DNA of 64,000 nt from Catellatospora citrea. GTDB lineage: Bacteria; Actinomycetota; Actinomycetes; Mycobacteriales; Micromonosporaceae. The notes under the pieces are model-generated. The model ran no database searches. It saw only the letters and a list, made by a program, of their open reading frames with translations, and had not been told where the DNA came from. Shown here one piece after another: positions 1-6,881 of the stretch. A program made the translations under genes and the position numbers. The stretch spans positions 7,130,001-7,194,000 of the forward strand of contig NZ_RAPR01000001.1 in assembly GCF_003610235.1 (NCBI RefSeq), read 5' to 3'. Within the stretch, counting starts at the first letter, position 1, and every line of letters begins with the position of its first letter.

Positions 1-755
1 AGCACGGCCTCGATCTGCCAGCCGAGGTTGACCCAGCTCGAGCTCATGTACCGGTCGATGGCGGTCAGGTAGGCGTACGCCCCGTCGGTCACGGCGGCCA
101 GACCGAACGCCGTGCCCACGATGACCATGGAGCGGGGCACGTGGCGCGATCCGCTCAGCATCACCGCCACCAGGATGCTGACGATGCTCACCGAGAACAC
201 CGGATACAGGAAGGTGACCAGGGCGGGAGCGTTCCAGGTGCTCGGCACGAGCGGACTGATGAGGGTCTGCCAGCCGATCGCCGCGGCGCCGGCGGCCACG
301 AGCAGGGCGTCGAGCATGCCCTGGGTCCGGCCGAGCACGCCCAGGCCCAGGCCGATCACAATGGCAGGCAGCGCCACGGCGTAGGACAGCAGGTAGGCCG
401 CGTCGGCGAACGACGGCACGGGCGCGCCGTCGGGGGACACGTAGGAATAGACGGCCCAGGTTGACTCGCCGAGCAGCCACAGCAGGTTCGACACGATCAG
501 CAGCCGCCATGCCGTGGCGACCCGCTGGCGGGTGCGGCGGGCGGCGTACACGGCCAGCGCCGTCGCGGCCACGATCGGGACCAGGTAGACGACCTCGCCG
601 ACGAAGCGGGACGCCTCCGGGGAGTTCCGGGTGGCCCGCAGCAGGACCGCGTACACCATCACCCAGGCCGCGCCGGCCAGGACGACGCCCACCACGGCCC
701 GGTCGGGTCCGGCTGATGCCGTCCGGGTCTCGCGTGCACCGTCGTCCGCCGCCGT
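1..755 (-). CDS. Multi-pass membrane sensor, N-terminal part (partial)
   Basis: Reading the minus strand gives an open frame that runs off the left edge of the window. The visible ~250 residues are mostly hydrophobic, with seven or more likely membrane segments joined by short loops. The loop reading GESTWAVYSYVSPDG followed by PSFADAAYLLSY matches the N-terminal membrane region found in many actinobacterial GGDEF/EAL cyclic-di-GMP proteins, so a cytoplasmic signalling domain probably follows beyond the edge; that part is inferred. The start is unclear. A good ribosome site (GGGAGG) lies six bases before an ACG codon at 755, while the first ordinary in-frame start is GTG at 695, very close to the first membrane segment. 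An in-frame stop lies just upstream of 755. Confidence 0.6.
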
Positions 756-897
756 GACGTGCCTCCCGGTGGTGAAAGAGATTTACTCTCTGTCACAAGT
801 CTGGCACAGCGACCTGGTGGCGGGGCCGCTCGGCGACCTTCCCGCGACGCCGGCCGGGGCCGTCGGGACAGCGCCCCGACGGCCCCGGCCGCCTCGA

Positions 898-2559
898 TCA
901 GGGCTGCGCGGTCAGCCGGAACGACTGCGCCCCGGTGCCGTTGCAGGTGTACTGCACCAGCTGGACGCTGTCGGCGGTGGAGGCGGCAGGCACGTCGAGG
1001 CACTTGCCGCTGTGCCGGGACACGAAGTGGTAGTACCCGCCGCCCTCGGACACGGGCAGCCACTGCTGGTTGTTGCCGCCGCCGTAGGTCCACAGGTGGA
1101 TCAGCGCGTTGTCGGCGGCCGACACCCCGTTGACGTCCAGCACCTGGGCGGGGTTGTTGCGGTTGTTGATCCGCACGTAGCCGCCGCTGGTCGGCTGGAA
1201 CAGGTACTGCTGGGCGAAGGAGTTGTTGCAGGTGTACTGCTGGATCGCGGTGCCGTTCGCGGTGCCCGAGGAGCGGGCGTCCACGCACTTGTTGCTGGTC
1301 TTGTTGACCACGCTGTACCAGGTGGTCGACGAGATCGGGCCGCCGCCGGGCGGGGGGCCGCCCGCGCCGAACGGGCTGAGCACGATGCTCGCCGAGCGCG
1401 GGTCGCCGTCGTGCACCAGCGACTCGAACGCGCCGACGTCGTCGAACGCGAACGCGTACGCCTTGCCGTCGGCCATGTTCGCATGAATGATCTTGGCGTA
1501 CTGGTTCGTCGGGCTGTTCTGGTAGAACTGCCCCGCGTTCGTGCTGGGCTGGGTGTCGATCGTGCCCAGCGTGCCCCGGTTGAGCGCGGCGCACAGGGTG
1601 CGCGCGATCGGCCCGACGACCAGGTCGTTGGGCGCCTGCAGGTTGCCGTCGCAGCCCCACACGTGGGCGCTGGTCGGCTTGTTGAACGAGGCGACCTGCT
1701 GGCCCGCGGAGTTGGTGAAGTTCATGACGTTGCCGCTGGTACGCCCGAAGTAGCGGGTGTTGGGCTGGTCGGTGAACGGCACCACGGTCAGCGTCTTGGA
1801 GGCGTAGGCGTTCCACGCCGAGGTGATGTAGCCGTCGAGGTAGGTGGTGCTGAACAGCCCGGCTCCGGCCGCCTTGCCCGGCGCGAGCACCCGCAGCACG
1901 GTGCCGTCGGAGGGGCGGGTGTAGACGGTGTTCGCCCAGCCGGACTGGGCCCGGATCTGGTTGATGACGTTGTTGCGGCCGTCGGAGACGACGTCGCCGG
2001 TGCGCTTGGTCGCTCCCGACGCGCCGGTCACGGTCACCGCGTGCGGCACCGAGAACATGTCGACCTGGGAACTGTTGATCCACAGCCCGGCGTCGTTGTA
2101 GGTGAACTCGCTCCAGTCGAACAGGATGTTGTAGTTGGCGTCGCCCGACGCCCAGGGCGCGGGCTGCACCAGGCCGTCGGGGGTGAGGAAGAACTTGAGC
2201 TTCTCGCCGAAGGAGAAGTAGGCGCGGCCGGAGAAGCCGCGCGGGAACCGGATGGTGGTGCTGCCGCCGTTGCCGGGGCCGGCGATCGACACGTCGGGGG
2301 CCGGTGACGGCGGGATCTGCCCGCCGCTCCACGGTGTGAAGCCGCCCCCGCTGTTGACGTAGCCGAGGCGGCCGGTGGACAGCTGCACGCCGATGACGTA
2401 CAGGTAGACCGCGTCGCCGCGGCCGGTGTTGTTGGTGACGGTGACGGGGAGCGGGTCGGGTCCGATCGCCTGGGCGGGCGAGGCGGTCGCGGCGACGGCC
2501 AGCGGGACGGCCAGCGCGGTCGCGGCGAGCACGCCGAGGACCTTTCGTCTGGTACGCAT
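898..2559 (-). CDS. Secreted GH64 beta-1,3-glucanase with ricin-type lectin domain
   Basis: Endo-beta-1,3-glucanase of the laminaripentaose-producing type, acting outside the cell on laminarin-like or fungal wall glucan. Residues 1-31 form a signal peptide ending in AQA. The GH64 domain spans about residues 36-397. Glu151 in DWSEFTYNDAGLW and Asp167 in SSQVDMF are 16 residues apart, as are the catalytic pair of the Streptomyces matensis enzyme. A Gly/Pro linker (about 398-408) leads to a CBM13/ricin-B trefoil with three repeats, including the QQYLFQP and NQQWLPV motifs. I chose ATG 2559 because GTGAGG lies about nine bases upstream; a GTG at 2574 is the longer option. Two LacI-type operators precede the gene and link it to the LacI/GH3 locus at 31.7-35.1 kb. 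Confidence 0.93.
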   Translation of the reverse strand: MRTRRKVLGVLAATALAVPLAVAATASPAQAIGPDPLPVTVTNNTGRGDAVYLYVIGVQLSTGRLGYVNSGGGFTPWSGGQIPPSPAPDVSIAGPGNGGSTTIRFPRGFSGRAYFSFGEKLKFFLTPDGLVQPAPWASGDANYNILFDWSEFTYNDAGLWINSSQVDMFSVPHAVTVTGASGATKRTGDVVSDGRNNVINQIRAQSGWANTVYTRPSDGTVLRVLAPGKAAGAGLFSTTYLDGYITSAWNAYASKTLTVVPFTDQPNTRYFGRTSGNVMNFTNSAGQQVASFNKPTSAHVWGCDGNLQAPNDLVVGPIARTLCAALNRGTLGTIDTQPSTNAGQFYQNSPTNQYAKIIHANMADGKAYAFAFDDVGAFESLVHDGDPRSASIVLSPFGAGGPPPGGGPISSTTWYSVVNKTSNKCVDARSSGTANGTAIQQYTCNNSFAQQYLFQPTSGGYVRINNRNNPAQVLDVNGVSAADNALIHLWTYGGGNNQQWLPVSEGGGYYHFVSRHSGKCLDVPAASTADSVQLVQYTCNGTGAQSFRLTAQP

Positions 2560-2614
2560 GTCGAGGAACCTCACATTCGAGATGAGGTGGACGGATCCCG
2601 CAGCGGGCGACTGC

Positions 2615-2626
2615 GAGAGCGCTCTC
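2615..2626. promoter_or_regulatory. LacI-family operator, site 1 (GH64 leader)
   Basis: Perfect 12-base palindrome GAGAGCGCTCTC, located 56 bases upstream of the GH64 start and about 100 bases downstream of its predicted transcription start. The same sequence occurs at 2712 and at 31656. The central CG step with symmetric arms is typical of LacI-family sites. With site 2 it could support looping or a roadblock. Confidence 0.75.
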
Positions 2627-2711
2627 CAAGCCTGGGTGGGGTCAGGGCTGTTGCCGACGCGAACCGGGATGCAGGGCTACATCGGGGCGGCGTAGGCTCC
2701 CAGGTGATTGA

Positions 2712-2723
2712 GAGAGCGCTCTC
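2712..2723. promoter_or_regulatory. LacI-family operator, site 2 (GH64 promoter)
   Basis: Second perfect GAGAGCGCTCTC copy. It abuts the predicted -10 box of the GH64 promoter, so a bound repressor would cover the transcription start. Confidence 0.8.
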
Positions 2724-2753
2724 ACGATACGATGCGCGCAAATATCTGGTCAA
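2724..2753 (-). promoter_or_regulatory. Predicted promoter of the GH64 glucanase gene
   Basis: On the minus strand, TTGACC (2753-2748) is followed after 18 bases by TATCGT (2729-2724). The start point would fall inside the adjoining LacI operator, a classic repression arrangement. Confidence 0.6.
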
Positions 2754-2831
2754 TAGACGGTGAACGATGACGAGGCGAGCCGGGTCGCATGGTCGCGGCC
2801 CGGCTCGTCCGCGGGCGGTCGCCCGCGCTGG

Positions 2832-3764
2832 TCAGTGCACGAACTCCGTGGCCACGTTCGCGTCGACGAGGTCGCCGAAGCCGTAGACCCAGGCCTGGCC
2901 GACCGGGTCGCCGAGCTGGGCGCGCAGCCAGTAGGCGCTCCACCGGGCCGCGGTCTCCACGCTCTGCGCCTGGGCGAGGGTCTGCGGGGACAGGTCGGGC
3001 CGCGCACCGGCCGGGTTCTGCGCGTCGGTGATGCCGTAGTGGTTGGCGCCGAGCACGCTCGCGTACAGCTTCGGGGGCGAGGTGACCACCTGGTAGGTGG
3101 CGTATCCGCTGGCCGGGCTGCCGATGCCGTCGGCACTGCCCTGGAGGAGGGCGACGGGGACCGTGTTGGCCACCGGGGGTGTGGTTCCGGTGCCGGGCTG
3201 GGTGTTGTTGGCCCCGTACAGCGCGACTGCCTTGAGCTGCGGCGGAGCGGGCGCGGGCGCGGTGCAGAACGGCGGGGTGCACAGGCCGGTGGTCAGGTTG
3301 AGCGCTGCCGCGCCGCCGAACGAGTGCCCGAGCAGCAGGAGCCGGTTCGGGTCGAGCGCGCCCGCCAGTGGCGAGCCGGTGCGGACGTTCTCCGCCTGGG
3401 CCCAGGTCACCGTCCAGCCCGCCTGCGCGCCGGTGGCGTAGAGGCCGGGCTGGCCGAACAGCACCTGGAAGTGGTTGGGCACGACGACCGCGAAGCCGTA
3501 CGAGGCGACCTTGGCGGCGTAGCCGGAGTACTGCGCCTTGTCCACGTTGGCGCCCTGCAACAGCAGCACCACCGGCCACGGGTCGTGCGGCGAGCCGGTG
3601 ACCGGGTGGTAGACGTCGGCGGCGTCGCCGTTGACGGCGCTCGCGTACACGGCGACTGAGGAGTAGGCGGCCGAGGCGGGCGCGGGGGCGGCCAGCACGG
3701 CGGTCACGGCGGCGAGGGTGGCGGCGACGGCGGCGCGCCGTACACGGTGGGTCGATGTCCTCAA
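2832..3764 (-). CDS. Secreted alpha/beta-hydrolase (chlorophyllase/lipase-like)
   Basis: A 310-residue alpha/beta-hydrolase with an N-terminal signal peptide ending near PASA. The nucleophile elbow reads LLLGHSFGGAAAL, the likely acid is in GSADGIGSP, and the likely histidine is in GANHYGI. The fold resembles the secreted chlorophyllase, dienelactone hydrolase and cutinase-like group, so an esterase role is reasonable; the substrate cannot be read from the sequence. I chose the TTG at 3764 because GGGAG lies seven bases upstream and the signal peptide begins there. An ATG 48 bases further upstream would put extra polar residues before the signal peptide. A strong promoter and a 15-base palindrome lie just upstream, so the gene is probably regulated. 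Confidence 0.8.
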   Translation of the reverse strand: MRTSTHRVRRAAVAATLAAVTAVLAAPAPASAAYSSVAVYASAVNGDAADVYHPVTGSPHDPWPVVLLLQGANVDKAQYSGYAAKVASYGFAVVVPNHFQVLFGQPGLYATGAQAGWTVTWAQAENVRTGSPLAGALDPNRLLLLGHSFGGAAALNLTTGLCTPPFCTAPAPAPPQLKAVALYGANNTQPGTGTTPPVANTVPVALLQGSADGIGSPASGYATYQVVTSPPKLYASVLGANHYGITDAQNPAGARPDLSPQTLAQAQSVETAARWSAYWLRAQLGDPVGQAWVYGFGDLVDANVATEFVH

Positions 3765-3787
3765 GACGATGCTCCCGTTTCTGTAGG

Positions 3788-3802
3788 CGAAACAGTGTTT
3801 CG
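3788..3802. promoter_or_regulatory. Perfect palindrome, probable repressor operator
   Basis: CGAAACA-G-TGTTTCG is a perfect 7+1+7 inverted repeat between the -10 box and the start of the hydrolase gene. GAAAC...GTTTC palindromes are common TetR-family sites. No TetR gene is adjacent, so the regulator is unknown. Confidence 0.6.
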
Positions 3803-3813
3803 TATAGAGAGAC

Positions 3814-3842
3814 ATATTGGAGTCTGCGGCGACGCGCGTCAA
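3814..3842 (-). promoter_or_regulatory. Sigma-70-type promoter of the secreted hydrolase gene
   Basis: On the minus strand, TTGACG (3842-3837), a 17-base spacer and CAATAT (3819-3814). It is among the best-matching promoters in the window, and the palindrome at 3788-3802 follows directly. Confidence 0.7.
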
Positions 3843-3992
3843 TGCGTTGCGACCCGGCCCGCCCCGGCCGGTCGATGCGCAAAACGATGCAAAGCCGGAG
3901 GAGCATTCGCCAAAACGCCCGCCGTACCCGCATGATCGAGGAGGGACTCCCGGCTGTTTCCGCAGGTCGCCAGCGCTGAGAGGAGCGCCGTC

Positions 3993-4280
3993 ATGGGGAT
4001 CGAGGAAAAGTTTGTCGACCTGTCGCGCCGATTGGTGGCGCGCACCGTGCAGACCGCCGGGCGACTGGCCGGCTATCCGCGCTGGGAGATGGACGGCCGC
4101 TTGATGGCCGCCCAGATCGACGACGACGCGGCACGGGAGGCGGGCAAGGACCGGCTCAAGGCGCTGGATGCGATGAGCCGCTTCGCCGCGGAGTGGCCGG
4201 GTCTGCTCGACACGCAGCGCATCCCGCCGGTCGCCGACACCGGCCCGATGCCCCGTTCCCGCCCGTCGCCGTCCGCCTGA
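3993..4280 (+). CDS. Small hypothetical protein
   Basis: A 95-residue soluble, largely helical protein with an acidic middle (QIDDDAAREAGKD) and a Pro/Ser-rich tail. GAGGAG lies eight bases before the ATG, and third codon positions are strongly GC-rich, so it looks like a real gene. I recognise no domain. It stands alone, 61 bases ahead of the next gene on the same strand. Confidence 0.6.
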   Translation: MGIEEKFVDLSRRLVARTVQTAGRLAGYPRWEMDGRLMAAQIDDDAAREAGKDRLKALDAMSRFAAEWPGLLDTQRIPPVADTGPMPRSRPSPSA

Positions 4281-4341
4281 GACATAGCATGACCTGCGAC
4301 AGCACCGCTGCGGCGCGCCGCGTGCGAGGTCGGGGGAAGCC

Positions 4342-4845
4342 ATGACGACGGCAATTCTGAACACGCTCACCGAGGACGAGATGATGCTGGTCCGCGACAC
4401 CGAGCGGGAACGGCTCACCGATCTCGACGAGGACGGTCTGCTCGACCTGCACGACCGCATCCGGCGGGCGCGCAACAAGTACGTCAAGCTCTACCGCCGC
4501 CAGTCCGGACTCCGGGTGGCCGAGTCCGGCGGCCGGGGCAAGGCCAACCCCAAGGGCACCCGCGATCGGCAGAAGGCCGAGGTGTTCGAGGACGCGCTGG
4601 CCCGGGTGAGCCGGGCCGTCGCGGTCGCCGCGAAAGCCAGCGCGCAGCAGCTCAAGGCCGAACGGTTGCAGCTGGCCAAGGAGAGCCGCAACACCACCCC
4701 GCCGCGGCCCTCGCGCCCGCCGACGAAGGCCCGGCCGAGCAGCCAGGTCGCCGACCGGTCACCGGACTCGCCGGGGCTGCGCAAGCGGCAGGCGTCGTCA
4801 CGGGCGGCCGGAGCCCGCCGCCAGGCCGGCCGCGACAGCCGCTGA
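4342..4845 (+). CDS. Conserved actinobacterial hypothetical protein, highly basic tail
   Basis: A 167-residue protein. The N-terminal 60 residues are acidic and helical (LTEDEMMLVRDTERERLTDLDEDGLLDL split across two helices) and run into RIRRARNKYVKLYRR. The C-terminal half is rich in Arg, Lys, Ser and Pro (GLRKRQASSRAAGARRQ). I recall similar proteins in other actinomycetes without known function. The basic tail suggests nucleic-acid binding, which is inference. It may be co-transcribed with the small gene upstream. Confidence 0.7.
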   Translation: MTTAILNTLTEDEMMLVRDTERERLTDLDEDGLLDLHDRIRRARNKYVKLYRRQSGLRVAESGGRGKANPKGTRDRQKAEVFEDALARVSRAVAVAAKASAQQLKAERLQLAKESRNTTPPRPSRPPTKARPSSQVADRSPDSPGLRKRQASSRAAGARRQAGRDSR

Positions 4846-4883
4846 TTCGGCGCGCCCTTCAGGGCTGATCCCGGCCCGCCCTT

Positions 4884-6005
4884 TCAGACGTGGGCGGCGG
4901 TCGATCGGATCAGGTCGAGGCCGAGGTCGGCGAGGAACCGGGTCAGTGCGCCACGTTGCCGCCACACAGTGGCGAGCTGCTCGGTCTGCGGGGCGCCCAG
5001 CGTCTCGAACGGCAGCGAAGTGAGGGCCGCCCGGGTGACGAGGCCGCCGACGTAACCGTAGGCGACCGTATCGGGGTCGGCCGCCACGCCGTAGGCACGC
5101 ATGCCCTCGACGTAGGCGGGCACGATGACGTCGTGGATGCCGGGCAGGGCCGCCGCCCCGACGTGCCCGGCGTGCGCCAGCCCGACGAGCAGCTGGCCGA
5201 GGTCGAACCCGACCGCGAGCGGGCACTGGAACGCGACGTCGATCGCGACGAAGACGCCCGGCTCGCCGCGCGGGACCAGCAGGTTCTGCGGGCTGGCGTC
5301 GCCGTGTGCCAGCGCCTGCGGCAGGGTGTCGAGCCGGTCCAGGATCGCGGGCACGGCCGCGGCGATCCGGCGCAGGTCGTCGCGCAGGTCCGCGTCGACG
5401 GCGGAGGCGACCAGCGGATGCGTCCACAACCGGTCGTCGTCGAGCGCGGGCACCGCGCCGCGCATGACGCGGTTGCCGACGAGCAAACGCAGCGCCCAGC
5501 CGGGCTCGCCCGCGGCGGCGAGCAGGTCCGGGGCGCTACGCCGGGCGGCCAGCCCACCGAGTGCGAAGGCGGCGCGGCGGTAGTGGTCGAGCGTCCAGTC
5601 GCCGTCGGTGATGGCGTCGACGTCCTCCATCCACAGCAGCAGCCGGTCGTCGTCCAGCTCGGTGATCCGGTGCAGGACGGGAATCCGCAGCCCGTCGGGT
5701 AGGTGGTCGGCGAACGGCGGCTCCCAGATCGCCAGCTCCTGCCGCCACGGCAGAGTGCTGCACAACTCCTCGCGGAACGCCTCGGGCACCAGGTGCAGCA
5801 GCGGCCAGTGCCGTGGATGGTGCACCAGCTTGACGAAGACGCTCCATGCGCGGCCGTCGCCGTCGCCGCGTACGCGGGCGAGTCCTCCGGTGGCGGGCGA
5901 GCCGGACTGGTAGGCGATCGGCTCGACGTGCCAGGAGCCGGGCCCGGCGTCCGGACCGAGCACGAGCTTGGCGACCTCGGCCACTTCCGTTGCGGACAGT
6001 TCCAT
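4884..6005 (-). CDS. Aminoglycoside/choline phosphotransferase-family kinase
   Basis: A 373-residue protein with the APH/choline-kinase fold. Brenner's motif is HGDASPQN (residues 234-241), the metal-binding segment is VAIDVAF (Asp256), and a candidate ATP-contact lysine lies in SVFVKLVHH. Family members phosphorylate aminoglycosides, choline, sugars or other small hydroxyl compounds; the substrate here is unknown. I chose ATG 6005 because GGGAG lies six bases upstream. The gene is divergent from a MarR regulator, and an inverted repeat fills the 58-base gap, so the two are probably co-regulated. Confidence 0.85.
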   Translation of the reverse strand: MELSATEVAEVAKLVLGPDAGPGSWHVEPIAYQSGSPATGGLARVRGDGDGRAWSVFVKLVHHPRHWPLLHLVPEAFREELCSTLPWRQELAIWEPPFADHLPDGLRIPVLHRITELDDDRLLLWMEDVDAITDGDWTLDHYRRAAFALGGLAARRSAPDLLAAAGEPGWALRLLVGNRVMRGAVPALDDDRLWTHPLVASAVDADLRDDLRRIAAAVPAILDRLDTLPQALAHGDASPQNLLVPRGEPGVFVAIDVAFQCPLAVGFDLGQLLVGLAHAGHVGAAALPGIHDVIVPAYVEGMRAYGVAADPDTVAYGYVGGLVTRAALTSLPFETLGAPQTEQLATVWRQRGALTRFLADLGLDLIRSTAAHV

Positions 6006-6024
6006 CACCGGCTCCCGGATAGTA

Positions 6025-6062
6025 AGGCTACCTGACGACCTGGGGAGATAGTAAGGTAGCCT
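6025..6062. promoter_or_regulatory. Inverted repeat between kinase and MarR genes, likely MarR operator
   Basis: AGGCTACCT (6025-6033) and its exact reverse complement AGGTAGCCT (6054-6062), each inside a GTAAGG...CCTGA context, separated by 20 bases. The second arm ends one base before the MarR start codon, so binding would block that gene and probably the divergent kinase. Confidence 0.6.
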
Positions 6063-6063
6063 G

Positions 6064-6516
6064 ATGAGTTCGGTCAACGGCGATCCCCCGCACGTGTTCG
6101 ACCTGTTGGGACAGGCGCTGACCGTCGCCCGGCGGGGTATGGAGGCCGAGGTCGCCGACGAGCCGCATCACCTGCGCGGCTCCCACCTGCGCCTGCTGTC
6201 GCTGACCCCGGCCGAGGGCATGCGCCCCACCGACCTCGCCGCCCGCGTCGGCATGACCAAGCAGTCGCTCGGCGAGTTCGTCGCCACCATGCAGCAGGCC
6301 GGTTTCCTGCAGGTCGACCCGGATCCCGCCGACCGGCGCGCCCGCATCGTCCGCCCCACCGCCAAGGGACTGCGTCTGCAGGCCCGCATCCTGGACATCC
6401 TCGGCGAGACCGAGCACCGCTGGCGCGACGAGGTCGGCGCGCGGGACTGGGCGACCTTCCACCGGGTGCTGCGGCACATCGCGGCCGGCAAGGCGTCTGG
6501 CGACGAGTCGCGGTGA
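6064..6516 (+). CDS. MarR-family transcriptional regulator
   Basis: A 150-residue winged-helix protein. The recognition helix region reads RPTDLAARVGMTKQSLGEFV and the wing carries the family's DPADRRARIV signature. It is divergent from the phosphotransferase-like gene and overlaps an inverted repeat at its own start, which fits autoregulation and control of that neighbour. Upstream of the ATG only AAGG resembles a ribosome site. Confidence 0.88.
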   Translation: MSSVNGDPPHVFDLLGQALTVARRGMEAEVADEPHHLRGSHLRLLSLTPAEGMRPTDLAARVGMTKQSLGEFVATMQQAGFLQVDPDPADRRARIVRPTAKGLRLQARILDILGETEHRWRDEVGARDWATFHRVLRHIAAGKASGDESR

Positions 6517-6881
6517 CGCGATGAATGGGCGAAGAAGGAATGTCCGGAAATAGGCGGAGCAAGGCGCACGTCAACTCCTGTCACTGAACCGGGGGATCCA
6601 AATACGTCGGTGTGATCGCGGCGCTTGCCGCAACACCGTCGACAATGGCCGCCACGGCCCCGCAGCCTGCGCAGACACGGCCATGTGCGGGGTCGTCACG
6701 GGCCACCGGAGTCGTGATCGGACACTGTCGGATGCTGTCCTATCCGTTGGGACTCTGGTGCCGGAATGCATTCTTGTGCAACGATCCCTTCGCATTCCCC
6801 TTAGCGGCGCTAACGTTTTTCGGACCGCGCTGTGGCTCCGTGCGCCGCCCTCTTCGCTCATGCCCTCAGAAAGGTGTCCGG
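6517..6881. other. Intergenic region upstream of the subtilase gene
   Basis: This 365-base stretch holds no convincing gene. It is somewhat less GC-rich than its surroundings near 6770-6820 and contains the perfect palindrome TTAGCG-G-CGCTAA at 6801-6813. It probably holds the subtilase promoter, but no clear -35/-10 pair stands out. Confidence 0.5.
6801..6813. promoter_or_regulatory. Palindrome upstream of the subtilase gene
   Basis: TTAGCG-G-CGCTAA is a 13-base perfect palindrome 69 bases before the subtilase start. It may be an operator. The stem is too short to be a terminator despite the following CGTTTTT. Confidence 0.35.
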
